A model generated the notes under the pieces. It was not told the origin of the DNA and ran no database searches. It worked only from the letters and a program-made list of their open reading frames with translations. From Spirosoma luteum DSM 19990 (lineage in GTDB: Bacteria; Bacteroidota; Bacteroidia; Cytophagales; Spirosomataceae), in assembly GCF_000374065.1 (NCBI RefSeq), contig NZ_KB893259.1, positions 1-64,000 of the forward strand: 64,000 bases of DNA, in the 5' to 3' direction. The position numbers and the translations under genes are program-made. Positions 17,285-26,416 of this stretch are shown here, one piece after another. Position 1 is the first letter of the stretch. Each line of letters begins with the position of its first letter.

Positions 17285-17593
17285 AGCCAAATCTACAACC
17301 TATCCGGTTACGCTGGTACGTTTTCCGCCAGCAAACGCCCGGACGAACCATCTTCCGTCAGCGGGCGATTTAAATCGCCCGCTGACGGAAGATGCGTTTC
17401 CTCAGCCTACCCGCTGGCGGAAAATGGTTCTTCTGGGCATTTGCTCTGTAATATGCCCCACAGGGCGATAGATTACCGCTATTGACGTACATTTACGCCC
17501 TTTTTCTCTCAAAATCTGACCGACCCTGCTCTGGTTACTCGTATTTCTTGACGCATCAAAGACCGGGTTCAGGGCCGATACCTAAAGACACAA
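17285..17593. other. Divergent intergenic region carrying a palindrome
   Basis: About 310 bp between the nitrilase and Hsp70-like genes. Its centre is the 46-bp palindrome at 17349-17394, flanked by a further inverted pair (TTTTCCGCCAGC at 17321-17332, complement at 17413-17424). No TAnnTTTG box was found. Confidence 0.5.
17349..17394. repeat. Perfect 46-bp palindrome, TTCCGTCAGCGGG family
   Basis: Two perfect 23-bp arms meeting without a loop, with core GGGCGATTTAAATCGCCC. The outer inverted pair 17321-17332/17413-17424 could extend the hairpin. It shares TTCCGTCAGCGGG with the palindrome at 30702-30763. It lies in a divergent promoter region, so terminator function is not the obvious role. 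Confidence 0.85.
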
Positions 17594-18865
17594 GTGAGCA
17601 TAACACCCCTTTCCTGCGGAATTGACTTCGGCACATCCAATTCGAGTATTGCCCTGGCCAGCAACGGGACTATAAGCCTGGTTCCGGTAGAGGAAACGCA
17701 GGTAACGATGCCAAGTGCCCTTTTTTTCCAGCGTCTCGATAACAAAGCGTTTTATGGCCGAACGGCGGTGGATATGTTCTTCAACCGGCAGCCGGGTCGG
17801 TTCATGCGGAGTTTGAAGCGGGTACTCGGCACATCCCTGATGAAACAGGGAACCCTTGTAAACGGTGCGTCGATGGGTTTTTCGACCATCATTACCGCCT
17901 TTCTGCAGCACCTTAAAACAAAGGCCGACCAGGTAGCCGGGCAGGAGATCGAATATGTTGTGATGGGGCGACCCGTCCACTTCGTCGATAATGATCCGTC
18001 GGCCGACACCCGGGCACAGGCGGAACTGCACGCCATTGCCCAGCGACTCGGATTCAAACACATCGAGTTTCAGTTTGAACCCATCGCAGCGGCCTTCGCG
18101 CACGAAGCCCGGCTGCGCGGGGAGAAGCTGGCACTGGTAGCCGATCTGGGTGGGGGTACATCCGATTTTACGGTGATTCGGCTCTCGGATAAATCGAGGC
18201 TCAAACCAGATCGTACGGCTGATATTCTGGCCAATACGGGCATTCGGGTGGGTGGTAACGATTTCGATAAGGCGCTGAGTCTGGCCACCATCCTGCCCGA
18301 ACTGGGTTACCGCAGCACCTACGGCTCCAAGAACCTGGAAGTACCCCTGAAACCATACCACGATCTGGCCGAGTGGAGCAAGGTCAACTTTCTGTACACG
18401 CCCAAACTCATCATGCAGGTCCGGCAACTGCTCCACGAGTCGCACGACAAAAAGCGGTACATCCGGCTACTAAAAGTACTCGAGGACGAAACGGGGCATT
18501 CGCTGCTGGCGGTTGCCGAAAACGCTAAAATTGCCCTCTCGGCGCAGTCTATTCACCACGCCGGGTTCGACTTTATTGAACCCGATTTTTCCATCCCCAT
18601 CCAGCGAACTCTCTTTGATGGGGCAATCCGGGCGGATGTCGATGCCATCGTCGCTTCGGCGAAGCAGTGCCTTCAGGATGCGGGCATTGGTCGGGAAGCC
18701 ATCGAACTGGTTATTCTGACGGGTGGCTCCACGGAAGTGCAAGCCATTCAGGCCGCTTTCAGAAGCCTGTTCCCGCAAGCGGCCATCGCCGACGACAACA
18801 AACTCTCCAGCGTTGGTCTTGGTTTGGCCTACGCCAGCGACCATACCTTCGGCCATCGTCATTAG
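17594..18865 (+). CDS. Hsp70-family (YegD-like) chaperone-like ATPase
   Basis: 423 residues with GTG start at 17594; no in-frame ATG precedes the first motif. Actin-like ATPase fold: phosphate-1 loop CGIDFGTSNSSIAL (about residues 8-21), phosphate-2 ADLGGGTSDFTVIRL (about 195), and adenosine motif LTGGSTEVQAIQAAF (about 385). The protein ends soon after the nucleotide-binding domain and lacks the DnaK substrate-binding and lid domains. That is the layout of the E. coli YegD subgroup, whose function is poorly defined. No DnaJ or GrpE gene is adjacent. Confidence 0.85.
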   Translation: MSITPLSCGIDFGTSNSSIALASNGTISLVPVEETQVTMPSALFFQRLDNKAFYGRTAVDMFFNRQPGRFMRSLKRVLGTSLMKQGTLVNGASMGFSTIITAFLQHLKTKADQVAGQEIEYVVMGRPVHFVDNDPSADTRAQAELHAIAQRLGFKHIEFQFEPIAAAFAHEARLRGEKLALVADLGGGTSDFTVIRLSDKSRLKPDRTADILANTGIRVGGNDFDKALSLATILPELGYRSTYGSKNLEVPLKPYHDLAEWSKVNFLYTPKLIMQVRQLLHESHDKKRYIRLLKVLEDETGHSLLAVAENAKIALSAQSIHHAGFDFIEPDFSIPIQRTLFDGAIRADVDAIVASAKQCLQDAGIGREAIELVILTGGSTEVQAIQAAFRSLFPQAAIADDNKLSSVGLGLAYASDHTFGHRH

Positions 18866-18976
18866 GCGGTGCATCCGGGTAAGGGCTTCCGGCTGACCTT
18901 CGCAATGCAGCCGAAATGGGGATACATTGAGTAGGTCAGCCGCCCGAATGGTTTCTTACGGAAAGAAATCGCCCCG

Positions 18977-21013
18977 ATGCCCAAACTCACATCCCTTCGC
19001 TGCGTCCTGCTGGTTACTCTGCTCTTTTTGCCGGAATTTCTGGCCCAGGCACGTATTATCCGTATCGAAATCACCAGCCGGGAATCGCCAACTTTTGGCA
19101 GGAAATCGTTTGGGATGGTGGGCATGTACGAAAAACTGCGTGGCAAAGCCTACGGTGAACTGGACCCAACCAGTCCGCAAAATGCCCTTATCACGGATAT
19201 TCAACTGGCCCCCCGCAATGCAAAGGGCATGGTGGAGTACGCGATGGACATTTACCTCCTCAAACCCATCGACCTCACAAAAGGCAATCACAAACTATTT
19301 CTGGAGGTTAACAACCGGGGTGGTAAGCTTTTCGGCGGACTGAACAAAAGCAGCGGGGGCAACGACCCGACCACGGACACCCACGCCGGGGACGGCTTTC
19401 TGATGAATCGGGGTTACACACTGGTCTGGAACGGCTGGGACCCGTCGGCCGCGCCGGTCAACAATAACCTGACTATTACTGTACCAATTATCAAACAGGC
19501 AGATGGCTCACCCCTAACCGGTCCATCCTACGAATACATCGTGTACGACAATGCCACCACGCTGACCCATCCTCTGGCCTACCCGGCCGCTACGCTGACC
19601 AAAACTACGGCGACGCTCACCGTACGCGACCACCTCTCGGATATGCCGGTGGCTGTTCCGGCGGATGGCTGGGAGTACGCCAGCGACCGGACGATTCGGC
19701 TGTTACCCGCCGGAACTCCGTTTCGGCAGAGTGCTATTTATGAGTTTAGTTATACCGCCCGCGACCCGATGGTAGCGGGCATTGGGCTGGCCGCTACCCG
19801 CGATTTTGTTTCGTTCCTGCGCTACGCCACCACCGACGACGCGGGCAACCCGAATCCATTAGCCAACGATGTTCAGTTTACGTTCTCTTTCGCCCTATCG
19901 CAACCCGCCCGGTATCTGAACGATTTCCAGACGCTGGGCTTCAATGCCGACGAAAAAGGCAGGCGCGTACTGGATGGCATTGAAAACTGGCTGGGTGGCG
20001 GCAGCGGTATTGGGCTGAACGTTCGGTTTGCCCAACCCGCCCGTACGGAACGCAACCGGCAAAATCAGCTTTACCCGGAGGCTGGTTTCCCCTTCGCCTA
20101 CCCTGTCCTGACCGACCCGCTTACGGGTAAAACCGCCGGTCGGTTAGCGGCCTGTTCGGCTACCAATACCTGCCCGAAGGTGTTTGAAATTAATTCGGCC
20201 AATGAGTACTGGGTAAAAGCAGCATCGCTGCTGCATACCGATACGCAGGGAAACGACCTCCCCGACCCCGACAATGTTCGCTTCTACCTCGTTTCGGGTG
20301 CCCAGCACGGCACGGGCAATGCCACCTCGCGCGGAACCTGTCAGCAGTTTCAGAATCCGACGAATGCCGAACCGTTGCTACGGGCACTTTTCGTAGCCCT
20401 GGACGAATGGGTCACCAAGGGTACCCCGCCCCCACCCAGTGCGGTACCCCGTCGGGCGGACGGTAACGCCGTGCTGGCTGTACACCAACCCGGCTCACCC
20501 ACCAGCATTGTACCCAGAGAGGCAGTGGGCTGGCCCGCCATTCCTGACGTTACCTACACCGGGCTTATCACCACGCGCTACCAGCTCGATTTTGGTCCGT
20601 CGACCAGTAAGGGATTGCTGACTGCCTTTCCGCCCACACTAACCGGGAGGCCGGTTTACGTTAATTTCGTTTCCAAGGTCGATCCTGATGGCAACGAAGT
20701 ATCCGGTATCCGGTTGCCTCCGGTGGCCGTTCCGGTGGCAACGACTACCGGCTGGGCCTTACGGCGGGCTGGTTTCGGCGAGAACGACGGGTGCGAAGGG
20801 TCCGGCCAATCCATCCCGTTCAAAAACACGAAAGCCAAACGACTACAGGCAAACGATCCCCGTTTATCGCTGGAGGAGCGGTATCATACCCATGATGGCT
20901 ACGTTCAGGCCCTGACGAAAGCAACGGACGAACTCCTGAAACGGCGGCTTCTCCTGCCCGACGATGCCCAACAGTATAAACGGGAGGCCGAAGCCAGTCT
21001 GGTATTAAAGTAG
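18977..21013 (+). CDS. Exported alpha/beta-hydrolase-domain protein (Abhydrolase_10-like)
   Basis: 678 residues. Signal peptide (MPKLTSLRCVLLVTLLFLPE, cleavage near FLAQA). The N-terminal beta-rich region (RIEITSRESPTFGRKSFG, YEKLRGKAYGELDP, FLEVNNRGG) and later segments (GYTLVWNGWDPS, YASDRTIRLLP, FNADEKGRRVLDGIENW, FYLVSGAQHGTGN, VSGIRLPPVAVP) match the large exported alpha/beta-hydrolase-domain family often named after PF20091. The ASQH-like stretch SGAQHG probably holds the catalytic His region. Substrates in this family are mostly uncharacterised esters or lactones. It is 111 bp after the Hsp70-like gene on the same strand. The family call is from memory of sequence style. Confidence 0.7.
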   Translation: MPKLTSLRCVLLVTLLFLPEFLAQARIIRIEITSRESPTFGRKSFGMVGMYEKLRGKAYGELDPTSPQNALITDIQLAPRNAKGMVEYAMDIYLLKPIDLTKGNHKLFLEVNNRGGKLFGGLNKSSGGNDPTTDTHAGDGFLMNRGYTLVWNGWDPSAAPVNNNLTITVPIIKQADGSPLTGPSYEYIVYDNATTLTHPLAYPAATLTKTTATLTVRDHLSDMPVAVPADGWEYASDRTIRLLPAGTPFRQSAIYEFSYTARDPMVAGIGLAATRDFVSFLRYATTDDAGNPNPLANDVQFTFSFALSQPARYLNDFQTLGFNADEKGRRVLDGIENWLGGGSGIGLNVRFAQPARTERNRQNQLYPEAGFPFAYPVLTDPLTGKTAGRLAACSATNTCPKVFEINSANEYWVKAASLLHTDTQGNDLPDPDNVRFYLVSGAQHGTGNATSRGTCQQFQNPTNAEPLLRALFVALDEWVTKGTPPPPSAVPRRADGNAVLAVHQPGSPTSIVPREAVGWPAIPDVTYTGLITTRYQLDFGPSTSKGLLTAFPPTLTGRPVYVNFVSKVDPDGNEVSGIRLPPVAVPVATTTGWALRRAGFGENDGCEGSGQSIPFKNTKAKRLQANDPRLSLEERYHTHDGYVQALTKATDELLKRRLLLPDDAQQYKREAEASLVLK

Positions 21014-21204
21014 TTTGTAGTGTAGGTTTTAACCAGGTGGAAAACGCGGCAAAACGAAGTAGTCAGGCCGCTTCATCGTAAGTTAATGGCACTGTCTCCT
21101 GCCTTCCGCCCGATTTTCCGTAAATTGGCCCCGCGACCCCTGATCAGCCATTGACAACAGGGGCGCACTTACCTTACACAGACGTTTTAACTCACTCTTA
21201 TCCT

Positions 21205-22650
21205 ATGATGAATACCAACTCATCCGCCAACCAGTTTACCTTCGGCATGATTGGCCTGGGCACGATGGGCCGCAATCTACTGCTCAACATGGCCGACCAC
21301 GGGTTTGCCGTGGCTGGTTACGATAAAGACCCCGAAAAATCGGTCCTGCTGGAAAAAGAAGGAGCCGATAATGTAGTGAAAGGCTTCACGGATATAAAAT
21401 CCTTTGTCAATAGCCTGCAACACCCCCGTTCTATTATGATGCTGGTACCCGCCGGTCCCATCGTCGACAGCGTTATTGCGGAGTTGACCCCTCTGCTCGA
21501 CAAAGGGGACATTGTTATTGATGGGGGCAACTCGCACTTCACCGATACAACCCGGCGCGATATAGAAATGGCCGCCAAAGGGTTTCACTTTTTCGGTATG
21601 GGTATTTCGGGGGGCGAAGAAGGGGCGCGGAGAGGCCCCAGCATGATGCCCGGTGGTGATGTGGATGCCTACCAGTTTGTTGAGCCGATTTTAACCGCCG
21701 TAGCCGCCCACGTAAATGGCGACCCCTGCGTAACGTACATTGGACCGGGTGCCGCCGGGCACTTTGTGAAGATGGTGCATAACGGAATAGAATACGCCAT
21801 CATGCAGCTACTCGCCGAGACCTACGAGATTATGCGGAAGGGACTGAAGATGGATTACGAAGCGATGCATGCCGTTTTCAAAAGCTGGAATGAAGGGCGC
21901 TTACAGTCGTTTCTGCTGGAGGTGACCGCCGATATTTTTGCCTACAAAGAGCCGGGATCAAAAACCCTCTTGCTGGACGGTATCAAAGACGAAGCCAAAT
22001 CCAAAGGTACCGGCAAATGGACGTCGCAGGTGGCCATGGATCTGGTTACGCCCATCCCGGCCATCGATAGTGCCGTTTCCATGCGCGACTTGTCCAAGTA
22101 TAAGGCCATGCGCGTTGAAGCCGCTTCGCTGTACGGTGATGAACAGGCGGATCTGTCGGTCGACAAGGCCGCTTTTCTGGCGCAGCTGGAACAGGCCTTT
22201 TTCTTTTCCATGATTACGACGTATGCGCAGGGCATGCACCTGCTGGCATCGGCATCGACGCAGTTTGGGTATAACCTGAATTTGGCCGACATTTCCCGCA
22301 TCTGGCGTGGAGGCTGTATTATCCGGTCGGCCTTCCTGGAAACGATGCTCAGTGCTTACGTGGAAAACCCCAAACTAAAGCACCTGCTGCTCGCTCCGGC
22401 TGTACAGGAAACCATTAGGAAAACCCAGCCCGGTGTTCGGGCGGTGGTAACTACGGCTATAGCGGCTGGCATTGCCGTACCGACTTACGCTACCTGCCTG
22501 AGTTATTTCGATGCGTTCCGGAGTGCCAACATGCCCTCGAACTTGATTCAGGCGCAACGGGATTACTTCGGTGCCCACACTTTCGAACGGGTTGGGCAGG
22601 AAGGCGTCTTCCATGCTAACTGGCAGGGCGAAGCATCGGTTCAGCCGTAG
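21205..22650 (+). CDS. gnd: 6-phosphogluconate dehydrogenase, decarboxylating
   Basis: 481 residues from ATG at 21205 (a second ATG follows at once); a TTG-started extension upstream is rejected. Rossmann GLGTMGRNLLLNMADHG at the N-terminus, NADP-binding domain, then GGNSHFTDT, GMGISGGEEGARRGPSMMPG and the substrate/catalytic motif GPGAAGHFVKMVHNGIEYA (catalytic Lys and Asn). The C-terminal all-helical dimerisation domain includes IWRGGCIIRSAFL. It oxidises 6-phosphogluconate to ribulose-5-phosphate, CO2 and NADPH in the oxidative pentose phosphate pathway. zwf is not adjacent, and the gene ends in its own terminator. Confidence 0.97.
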   Translation: MMNTNSSANQFTFGMIGLGTMGRNLLLNMADHGFAVAGYDKDPEKSVLLEKEGADNVVKGFTDIKSFVNSLQHPRSIMMLVPAGPIVDSVIAELTPLLDKGDIVIDGGNSHFTDTTRRDIEMAAKGFHFFGMGISGGEEGARRGPSMMPGGDVDAYQFVEPILTAVAAHVNGDPCVTYIGPGAAGHFVKMVHNGIEYAIMQLLAETYEIMRKGLKMDYEAMHAVFKSWNEGRLQSFLLEVTADIFAYKEPGSKTLLLDGIKDEAKSKGTGKWTSQVAMDLVTPIPAIDSAVSMRDLSKYKAMRVEAASLYGDEQADLSVDKAAFLAQLEQAFFFSMITTYAQGMHLLASASTQFGYNLNLADISRIWRGGCIIRSAFLETMLSAYVENPKLKHLLLAPAVQETIRKTQPGVRAVVTTAIAAGIAVPTYATCLSYFDAFRSANMPSNLIQAQRDYFGAHTFERVGQEGVFHANWQGEASVQP

Positions 22651-22672
22651 TCCACGCAGGATACAATTTTGA

Positions 22673-22707
22673 AAAGCCGGGCTCTTTCGACGAGGGCCCG
22701 GCTTTTT
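22673..22707 (+). terminator. Intrinsic terminator of gnd
   Basis: A 10-bp stem (AAAGCCGGGC with GCCCGGCTTT, 22673-22682 and 22696-22705) and a T5 tract, 23 bp after the gnd stop. Confidence 0.85.
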
Positions 22708-22940
22708 GCATACGCAGCCCTGCACCAACAAAATTGCCCCTCCATTCAAAACATTGGCACTCCGCCCACCGCGCTCACCAACAGACCTGCCATTCATCCA
22801 ACGAGTGTTTCGTAAAGGAAAAAGCCGGGACAAAGCTGAAAAGGCTGAACTACCGATGTTACACAGTGCCATGCACGAGTATAACACGCTGCTATTCAGC
22901 CTTTATAAGACGTATTCGTTCCACTCTAACACGTATCAGT

Positions 22941-23237
22941 ATGTACGCACGTATTATTCAGGTTCAACTTCTTCCGGGTTCAATTACCGGGGCTACCGAG
23001 TACTTCCGCGATTCGGTCGGACCCGCACTCAAGCAGCAGGTCGGCTTTTCCAACAGCCGCGCCCTTTTCAATGATGAGACTAACAAGTGCCTGCTGGTCA
23101 CGCTCTGGGAAACTGCCGAAGCGCGTACGGCATCCGAAACAAATGGTTTCCTTCAGGGAGTTATGACAAGCATGAAAAAGTTTTTCGCCGGTCCGCCAAC
23201 GATTGATTATTACGAGGTAGCCGTTCAGGTTGCGTAA
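22941..23237 (+). CDS. Small ABM-like (antibiotic biosynthesis monooxygenase-fold) protein
   Basis: 98 residues from ATG at 22941, where the alpha/beta domain starts (MYARIIQVQLLPGSI); longer in-frame readings upstream are low-quality. The pattern beta (YARIIQVQL), helix (ATEYFRDSVGPALKQ), beta (GFSNSRALFN), beta (CLLVTLWETAEA) and helix (GFLQGVMTSMKKF), ending in IDYYEVAVQV, is that of a ferredoxin-like dimeric alpha-beta barrel of the ABM type. Members include quinol monooxygenases and heme-degrading enzymes, but many have no known function. The His of heme-degrading IsdG is not evident. Monocistronic, between terminators. Confidence 0.7.
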   Translation: MYARIIQVQLLPGSITGATEYFRDSVGPALKQQVGFSNSRALFNDETNKCLLVTLWETAEARTASETNGFLQGVMTSMKKFFAGPPTIDYYEVAVQVA

Positions 23238-23283
23238 GGAACTTGCTTGTTTATCGGGAAACAATAGCCTGTTTCCCTGGTCT

Positions 23284-23317
23284 GAAACCCCACACTCCCT
23301 GAAGAGTGTGGGGTTTC
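23284..23317 (+). terminator. Hairpin terminator after the ABM-like gene
   Basis: Perfect 14-bp arms (GAAACCCCACACTC and complement) with a 6-nt loop, 46 bp past the stop codon. The T tract is short. Confidence 0.7.
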
Positions 23318-23540
23318 CCGTTCACGCCTTACACTGGATTTCGTGAACGACATATCTGTCATCCCCTACTTCATTGACACACTCTTCCGGTCGTACAATT
23401 CAATCGGCACATTGTCCAACTTGCGGTTAAAATAGGATAATCATTTAAGTATCAGCAAACTATTCTGATGGCGTTGTGCGTTAACCTACATTACCATCCT
23501 GAAATTAGATTTGTTCAATCGAGTTCAATTCCCCTTACTG

Positions 23541-24365
23541 ATGGCCATCGTTCGTCCGGCGGTCACGGTTGCAGCCAAGCTAATTGCTCCTGCAGTGGGG
23601 TCATCCGCGATTCCCCAGTCTTCATTTTCCAACGTTCATGCCGTAACCCGGTCCGATGCGACCGCCCTAGTCAACGACCGGGGCATCCTCAAACCTGTAG
23701 TCGCCGGTTCGCCCGAATTGCCCCTGCTGGATGTCAATTTCTGTGGTGAGGGTCTGCCCTTCGGGCAAACCGATGTTGTTAGCCGCTGGAAACACGTCTT
23801 TACCCTTTTCCGGAGTAGTACCAGTGACCTGAGAAAACTCCGGGAGCGGGCTGACAAATTCTTCCCCATCATTGAGCCGATTATGGAGAAGTATGATATT
23901 CCCGACGATTTCCGCTATATCCCGATGGCCGAGAGTGACCTGCGCCCCCGGGCCGTATCCAGAGCGGGGGCCGCCGGGTACTGGCAGTTGATGCCGGGAA
24001 CCGCCCGCGGGCTGGGCCTGAAGGTAGGTGGGCGGAATGATGAACGCTTCGACGCCAAAAAATCCACCGAAGCCGCCTGTAAACACCTGCGTGATTTATA
24101 CAAACAATTCGGGTCCTGGTCGTTGGTAGCAGCAGCTTATAACGCCGGTTCGGGTTACGTAAGAAACCAGCTTCGGCACCGGAAAGACAGCGATTACTAC
24201 AGCATGACACTCCCCCGCGAAACGCGTTATTACCTGTTTCGGGTACTGGTATACAAAGAAGTGATGTCGCGTCAGGACGATTATTCGTCGTTTCTGTGGC
24301 CGGATTCCGGCTTAAAAACGGCGTACGTTCACCTGCCGGGTAGGGGGTTGGGGCAGTTTAGTTAA
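23541..24365 (+). CDS. Lytic murein transglycosylase (SLT domain)
   Basis: 274 residues from ATG at 23541; a TTG ten codons earlier is less likely. A weakly hydrophobic N-terminus suggests export. The SLT domain (about residues 110-255) has catalytic Glu131 in PMAESDLRPRAVS, then AAGYWQLMPGTARGLGL and AAYNAGSGYVRNQL. This matches MltD/Slt-type family 1 lytic transglycosylases, which cleave the MurNAc-GlcNAc bond with 1,6-anhydro ring formation during wall remodelling. No LysM domains follow, so it is shorter than MltD. It is convergent with the CvfB-like gene across a hairpin. Confidence 0.9.
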   Translation: MAIVRPAVTVAAKLIAPAVGSSAIPQSSFSNVHAVTRSDATALVNDRGILKPVVAGSPELPLLDVNFCGEGLPFGQTDVVSRWKHVFTLFRSSTSDLRKLRERADKFFPIIEPIMEKYDIPDDFRYIPMAESDLRPRAVSRAGAAGYWQLMPGTARGLGLKVGGRNDERFDAKKSTEAACKHLRDLYKQFGSWSLVAAAYNAGSGYVRNQLRHRKDSDYYSMTLPRETRYYLFRVLVYKEVMSRQDDYSSFLWPDSGLKTAYVHLPGRGLGQFS

Positions 24366-24393
24366 TTTTGCTATTCATTGTTTGTCCTTTTTT

Positions 24394-24434
24394 GAGATTC
24401 CGCGCTGGGCGGCCGGTGCTGAGCGCGGAATCTC
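24394..24434. terminator. Bidirectional hairpin between convergent genes
   Basis: Perfect 13-bp arms (GAGATTCCGCGCT, 24394-24406, with 24422-24434), 15-nt loop, and a T6 tract on the left that serves the leftward gene. Confidence 0.7.
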
Positions 24435-24495
24435 AAGCGTCAGAGTAGTACAGGTTCCACTCAGTTCGGAATGACAAAAAAGGAATATTACTCCC

Positions 24496-25347
24496 TCACA
24501 CCAGCCGAATCCCCCCTTCCTCCAGCACAATCTTTCGCTCCCGGTAGAGGGTGCCGATGGCTTTTTTGAACGTCTTCTTACTCATTTCGAGCGAGGCATA
24601 AATGGCTTCGGGCGGGCTGTTGTCATTCAGGGGCAGGAAACCGTTTTCGGCTTTGAGCGTAGCCAGAATGCGCTGGGCGTTCGGTTCCACATTATCAAAA
24701 CCGACTTTTTGCAGGCTCACGTCCACCAGATTATCATCCCGGACTTGCTTGACGTAACCAATGAGCGGGTCGCCGGGTCGAACGGTGCGAAAAATTTCGT
24801 TGCCGTACACCAGCCCTTTGTGCCGATTGTTGATGATAACGTTCACCCCCAAATCGGTCATTTCGTAGGCCAGCAGCTGCACTTCTTCCCCCGCCTGGAG
24901 GTAACTAACGTCGGGGTCCAGAAAGCGGCTTAGCTTACTCGATGCCACCAGCCGGTTTGTGGCCGTATCGAGGTACATAAACACCACGTACCACTGGCCG
25001 GTTTCCATGGGCCGGGCCTGTTCGCGGTGAGGCACCAGCAAATCTTTCTCCAGCCCCCAGTCCAGAAAAGCCCCGGCACTGCTGACCGCAACCACCTGCA
25101 GGGCCGCGAACTCGTTGCGGTGAATAGCCGGGGTGAGCGTAGTGGCGATGGGCCGGTCTTCAGAATCAGTATACACAAATACGTCGATGTCGTCATCAAC
25201 GGAAAGCGTGTCGGGAACGTACTTGTTGGGCAGCAGGATATCGTTGCTAAAGTCCTGGCTTTTTCGGTCCGACAAGTCGCCGAGGAAAAAGCCGACGCTG
25301 GTTTGGCGCAGGGCCGTCAAGGTGTTTATTCGTCCAATGTCAATCAT
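24496..25347 (-). CDS. S1-domain RNA-binding protein, CvfB/YitL-like
   Basis: 283 residues, ATG start. Two or three S1-like OB folds are readable: residues about 1-62 (VGFFLGDL...DILLPNKYVP), about 70-140 (LQVVAVSSAGAFLDWGLEKDLLVPHREQ) and about 150-215 (VQLLAYEMTDLGVNVIINNRHKGL; GYVKQVRDDNLVDVSLQ), followed by a C-terminal winged-helix-like region (EAIYASLEMSKKTFKKAIGTLYRERKI). This is the domain order of CvfB, an RNA-binding regulator first described in Staphylococcus. The role in Bacteroidota is not established. It is divergent from the MlaE-type gene. Confidence 0.9.
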   Translation of the reverse strand: MIDIGRINTLTALRQTSVGFFLGDLSDRKSQDFSNDILLPNKYVPDTLSVDDDIDVFVYTDSEDRPIATTLTPAIHRNEFAALQVVAVSSAGAFLDWGLEKDLLVPHREQARPMETGQWYVVFMYLDTATNRLVASSKLSRFLDPDVSYLQAGEEVQLLAYEMTDLGVNVIINNRHKGLVYGNEIFRTVRPGDPLIGYVKQVRDDNLVDVSLQKVGFDNVEPNAQRILATLKAENGFLPLNDNSPPEAIYASLEMSKKTFKKAIGTLYRERKIVLEEGGIRLV

Positions 25348-25604
25348 AAGTAAGGGCTTACTGGCTCTTTATCGAACAAAGGTCGTTTTTTTATGTTGAT
25401 GTAACGCTTCCCGTCCGTTATTCGACTGGCAGTGTACTGGTTTGCAGCCCGGGTCAACTATTTCTCGGGTTCTGGTCGGTTCATCAATGCATTGACCGGT
25501 ACTGTTTAGTAACTTGCCGGTAAAATAAACCCTAACCCGTTAATCTGGTTATTAATCCAAAGCCGCCGGGCCTGTCCGACGGTTCGCCTTTTTTTAGTCT
25601 TTAA

Positions 25605-26411
25605 ATGCCCTCAGACACGACTAAATCTACTTCTTCCACATCGGGCAGGGCCGCGCCTGGTCGGTTCGAGCGAATGTTTCTGGCACTGGCCGACGTATTC
25701 GCTTTTATCAGTCGTTTCTTTCGGGAGCTTTTTCTTCCCCCCTACGAATTCAAGGAAATTATCCGGCAGTGCTACGAAGTGGGATTCCGGTCGCTGCTAC
25801 TGATTTCTACGACGGGCTTTATTACAGGTATGGTGTTCACCAACCAGTCGAGACCCTCTTTAGCCGAGTTTGGAGCGACTTCCTGGCTCCCGTCGCTGAT
25901 TGCCATTGCCATTGTGCGGGCACTGGGGCCACTGGTAACTGCCCTGATTGCTGCGGGGAAGGTGGGGTCGAGCATCGGGGCCGAAATAGGGTCCATGAAC
26001 GTAACCGAGCAAATCGACGCCATGGAAGTGTCGGGCACTAACCCGTTCAAATTTCTAGTCGTCAGCCGGGTACTGGCCACGTCCATTACGATCCCGATTC
26101 TGACGATGTACACCATTTTTGTCGCCCTGATTGGTGGGTTTCTGAATGTGAATATGACCGAGCAAACCAGCTTTACCTCCTATATACAGGAAGTATTCGG
26201 TGCAATTTCGTACGTCGATATTTTTGCGTCATCGCTCAAATCAATCGTGTTTGGTTTTACCATTGGCATGGTTGGCTGTTATAAAGGCTATAACTCATCG
26301 AAGGGAACGGAAGGGGTTGGAAAAGCGGCCAACGCGGCTGTGGTGACATCCATGTTTTTAGTATTTATTGAAGAGTTGCTGTCACTACAGATTGTATCAT
26401 CCTTCCGGTGA
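25605..26411 (+). CDS. MlaE-family ABC transporter permease (lipid transport)
   Basis: 268 residues, ATG start. Five or so membrane helices and the MlaE signature region (IAIAIVRALGPLVTALIAAGKVGSSIGAEIGSM), plus the cytoplasmic helix MNVTEQIDAMEVSGTNPFKFLVVSRVLA. It forms the inner-membrane core of a phospholipid transporter acting with the ATPase and MCE protein encoded next. The stop overlaps a GTG that could start the next gene, which indicates translational coupling. A Ser/Thr-rich N-terminal tail of about 20 residues is an extension relative to E. coli MlaE. Confidence 0.95.
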   Translation: MPSDTTKSTSSTSGRAAPGRFERMFLALADVFAFISRFFRELFLPPYEFKEIIRQCYEVGFRSLLLISTTGFITGMVFTNQSRPSLAEFGATSWLPSLIAIAIVRALGPLVTALIAAGKVGSSIGAEIGSMNVTEQIDAMEVSGTNPFKFLVVSRVLATSITIPILTMYTIFVALIGGFLNVNMTEQTSFTSYIQEVFGAISYVDIFASSLKSIVFGFTIGMVGCYKGYNSSKGTEGVGKAANAAVVTSMFLVFIEELLSLQIVSSFR

Positions 26412-26416
26412 GCAGA

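Noticed and set aside
17582..18445. 287-codon minus-strand frame
   Set aside because: Antisense shadow of the Hsp70-like gene, whose ATPase motifs are clear on the plus strand.
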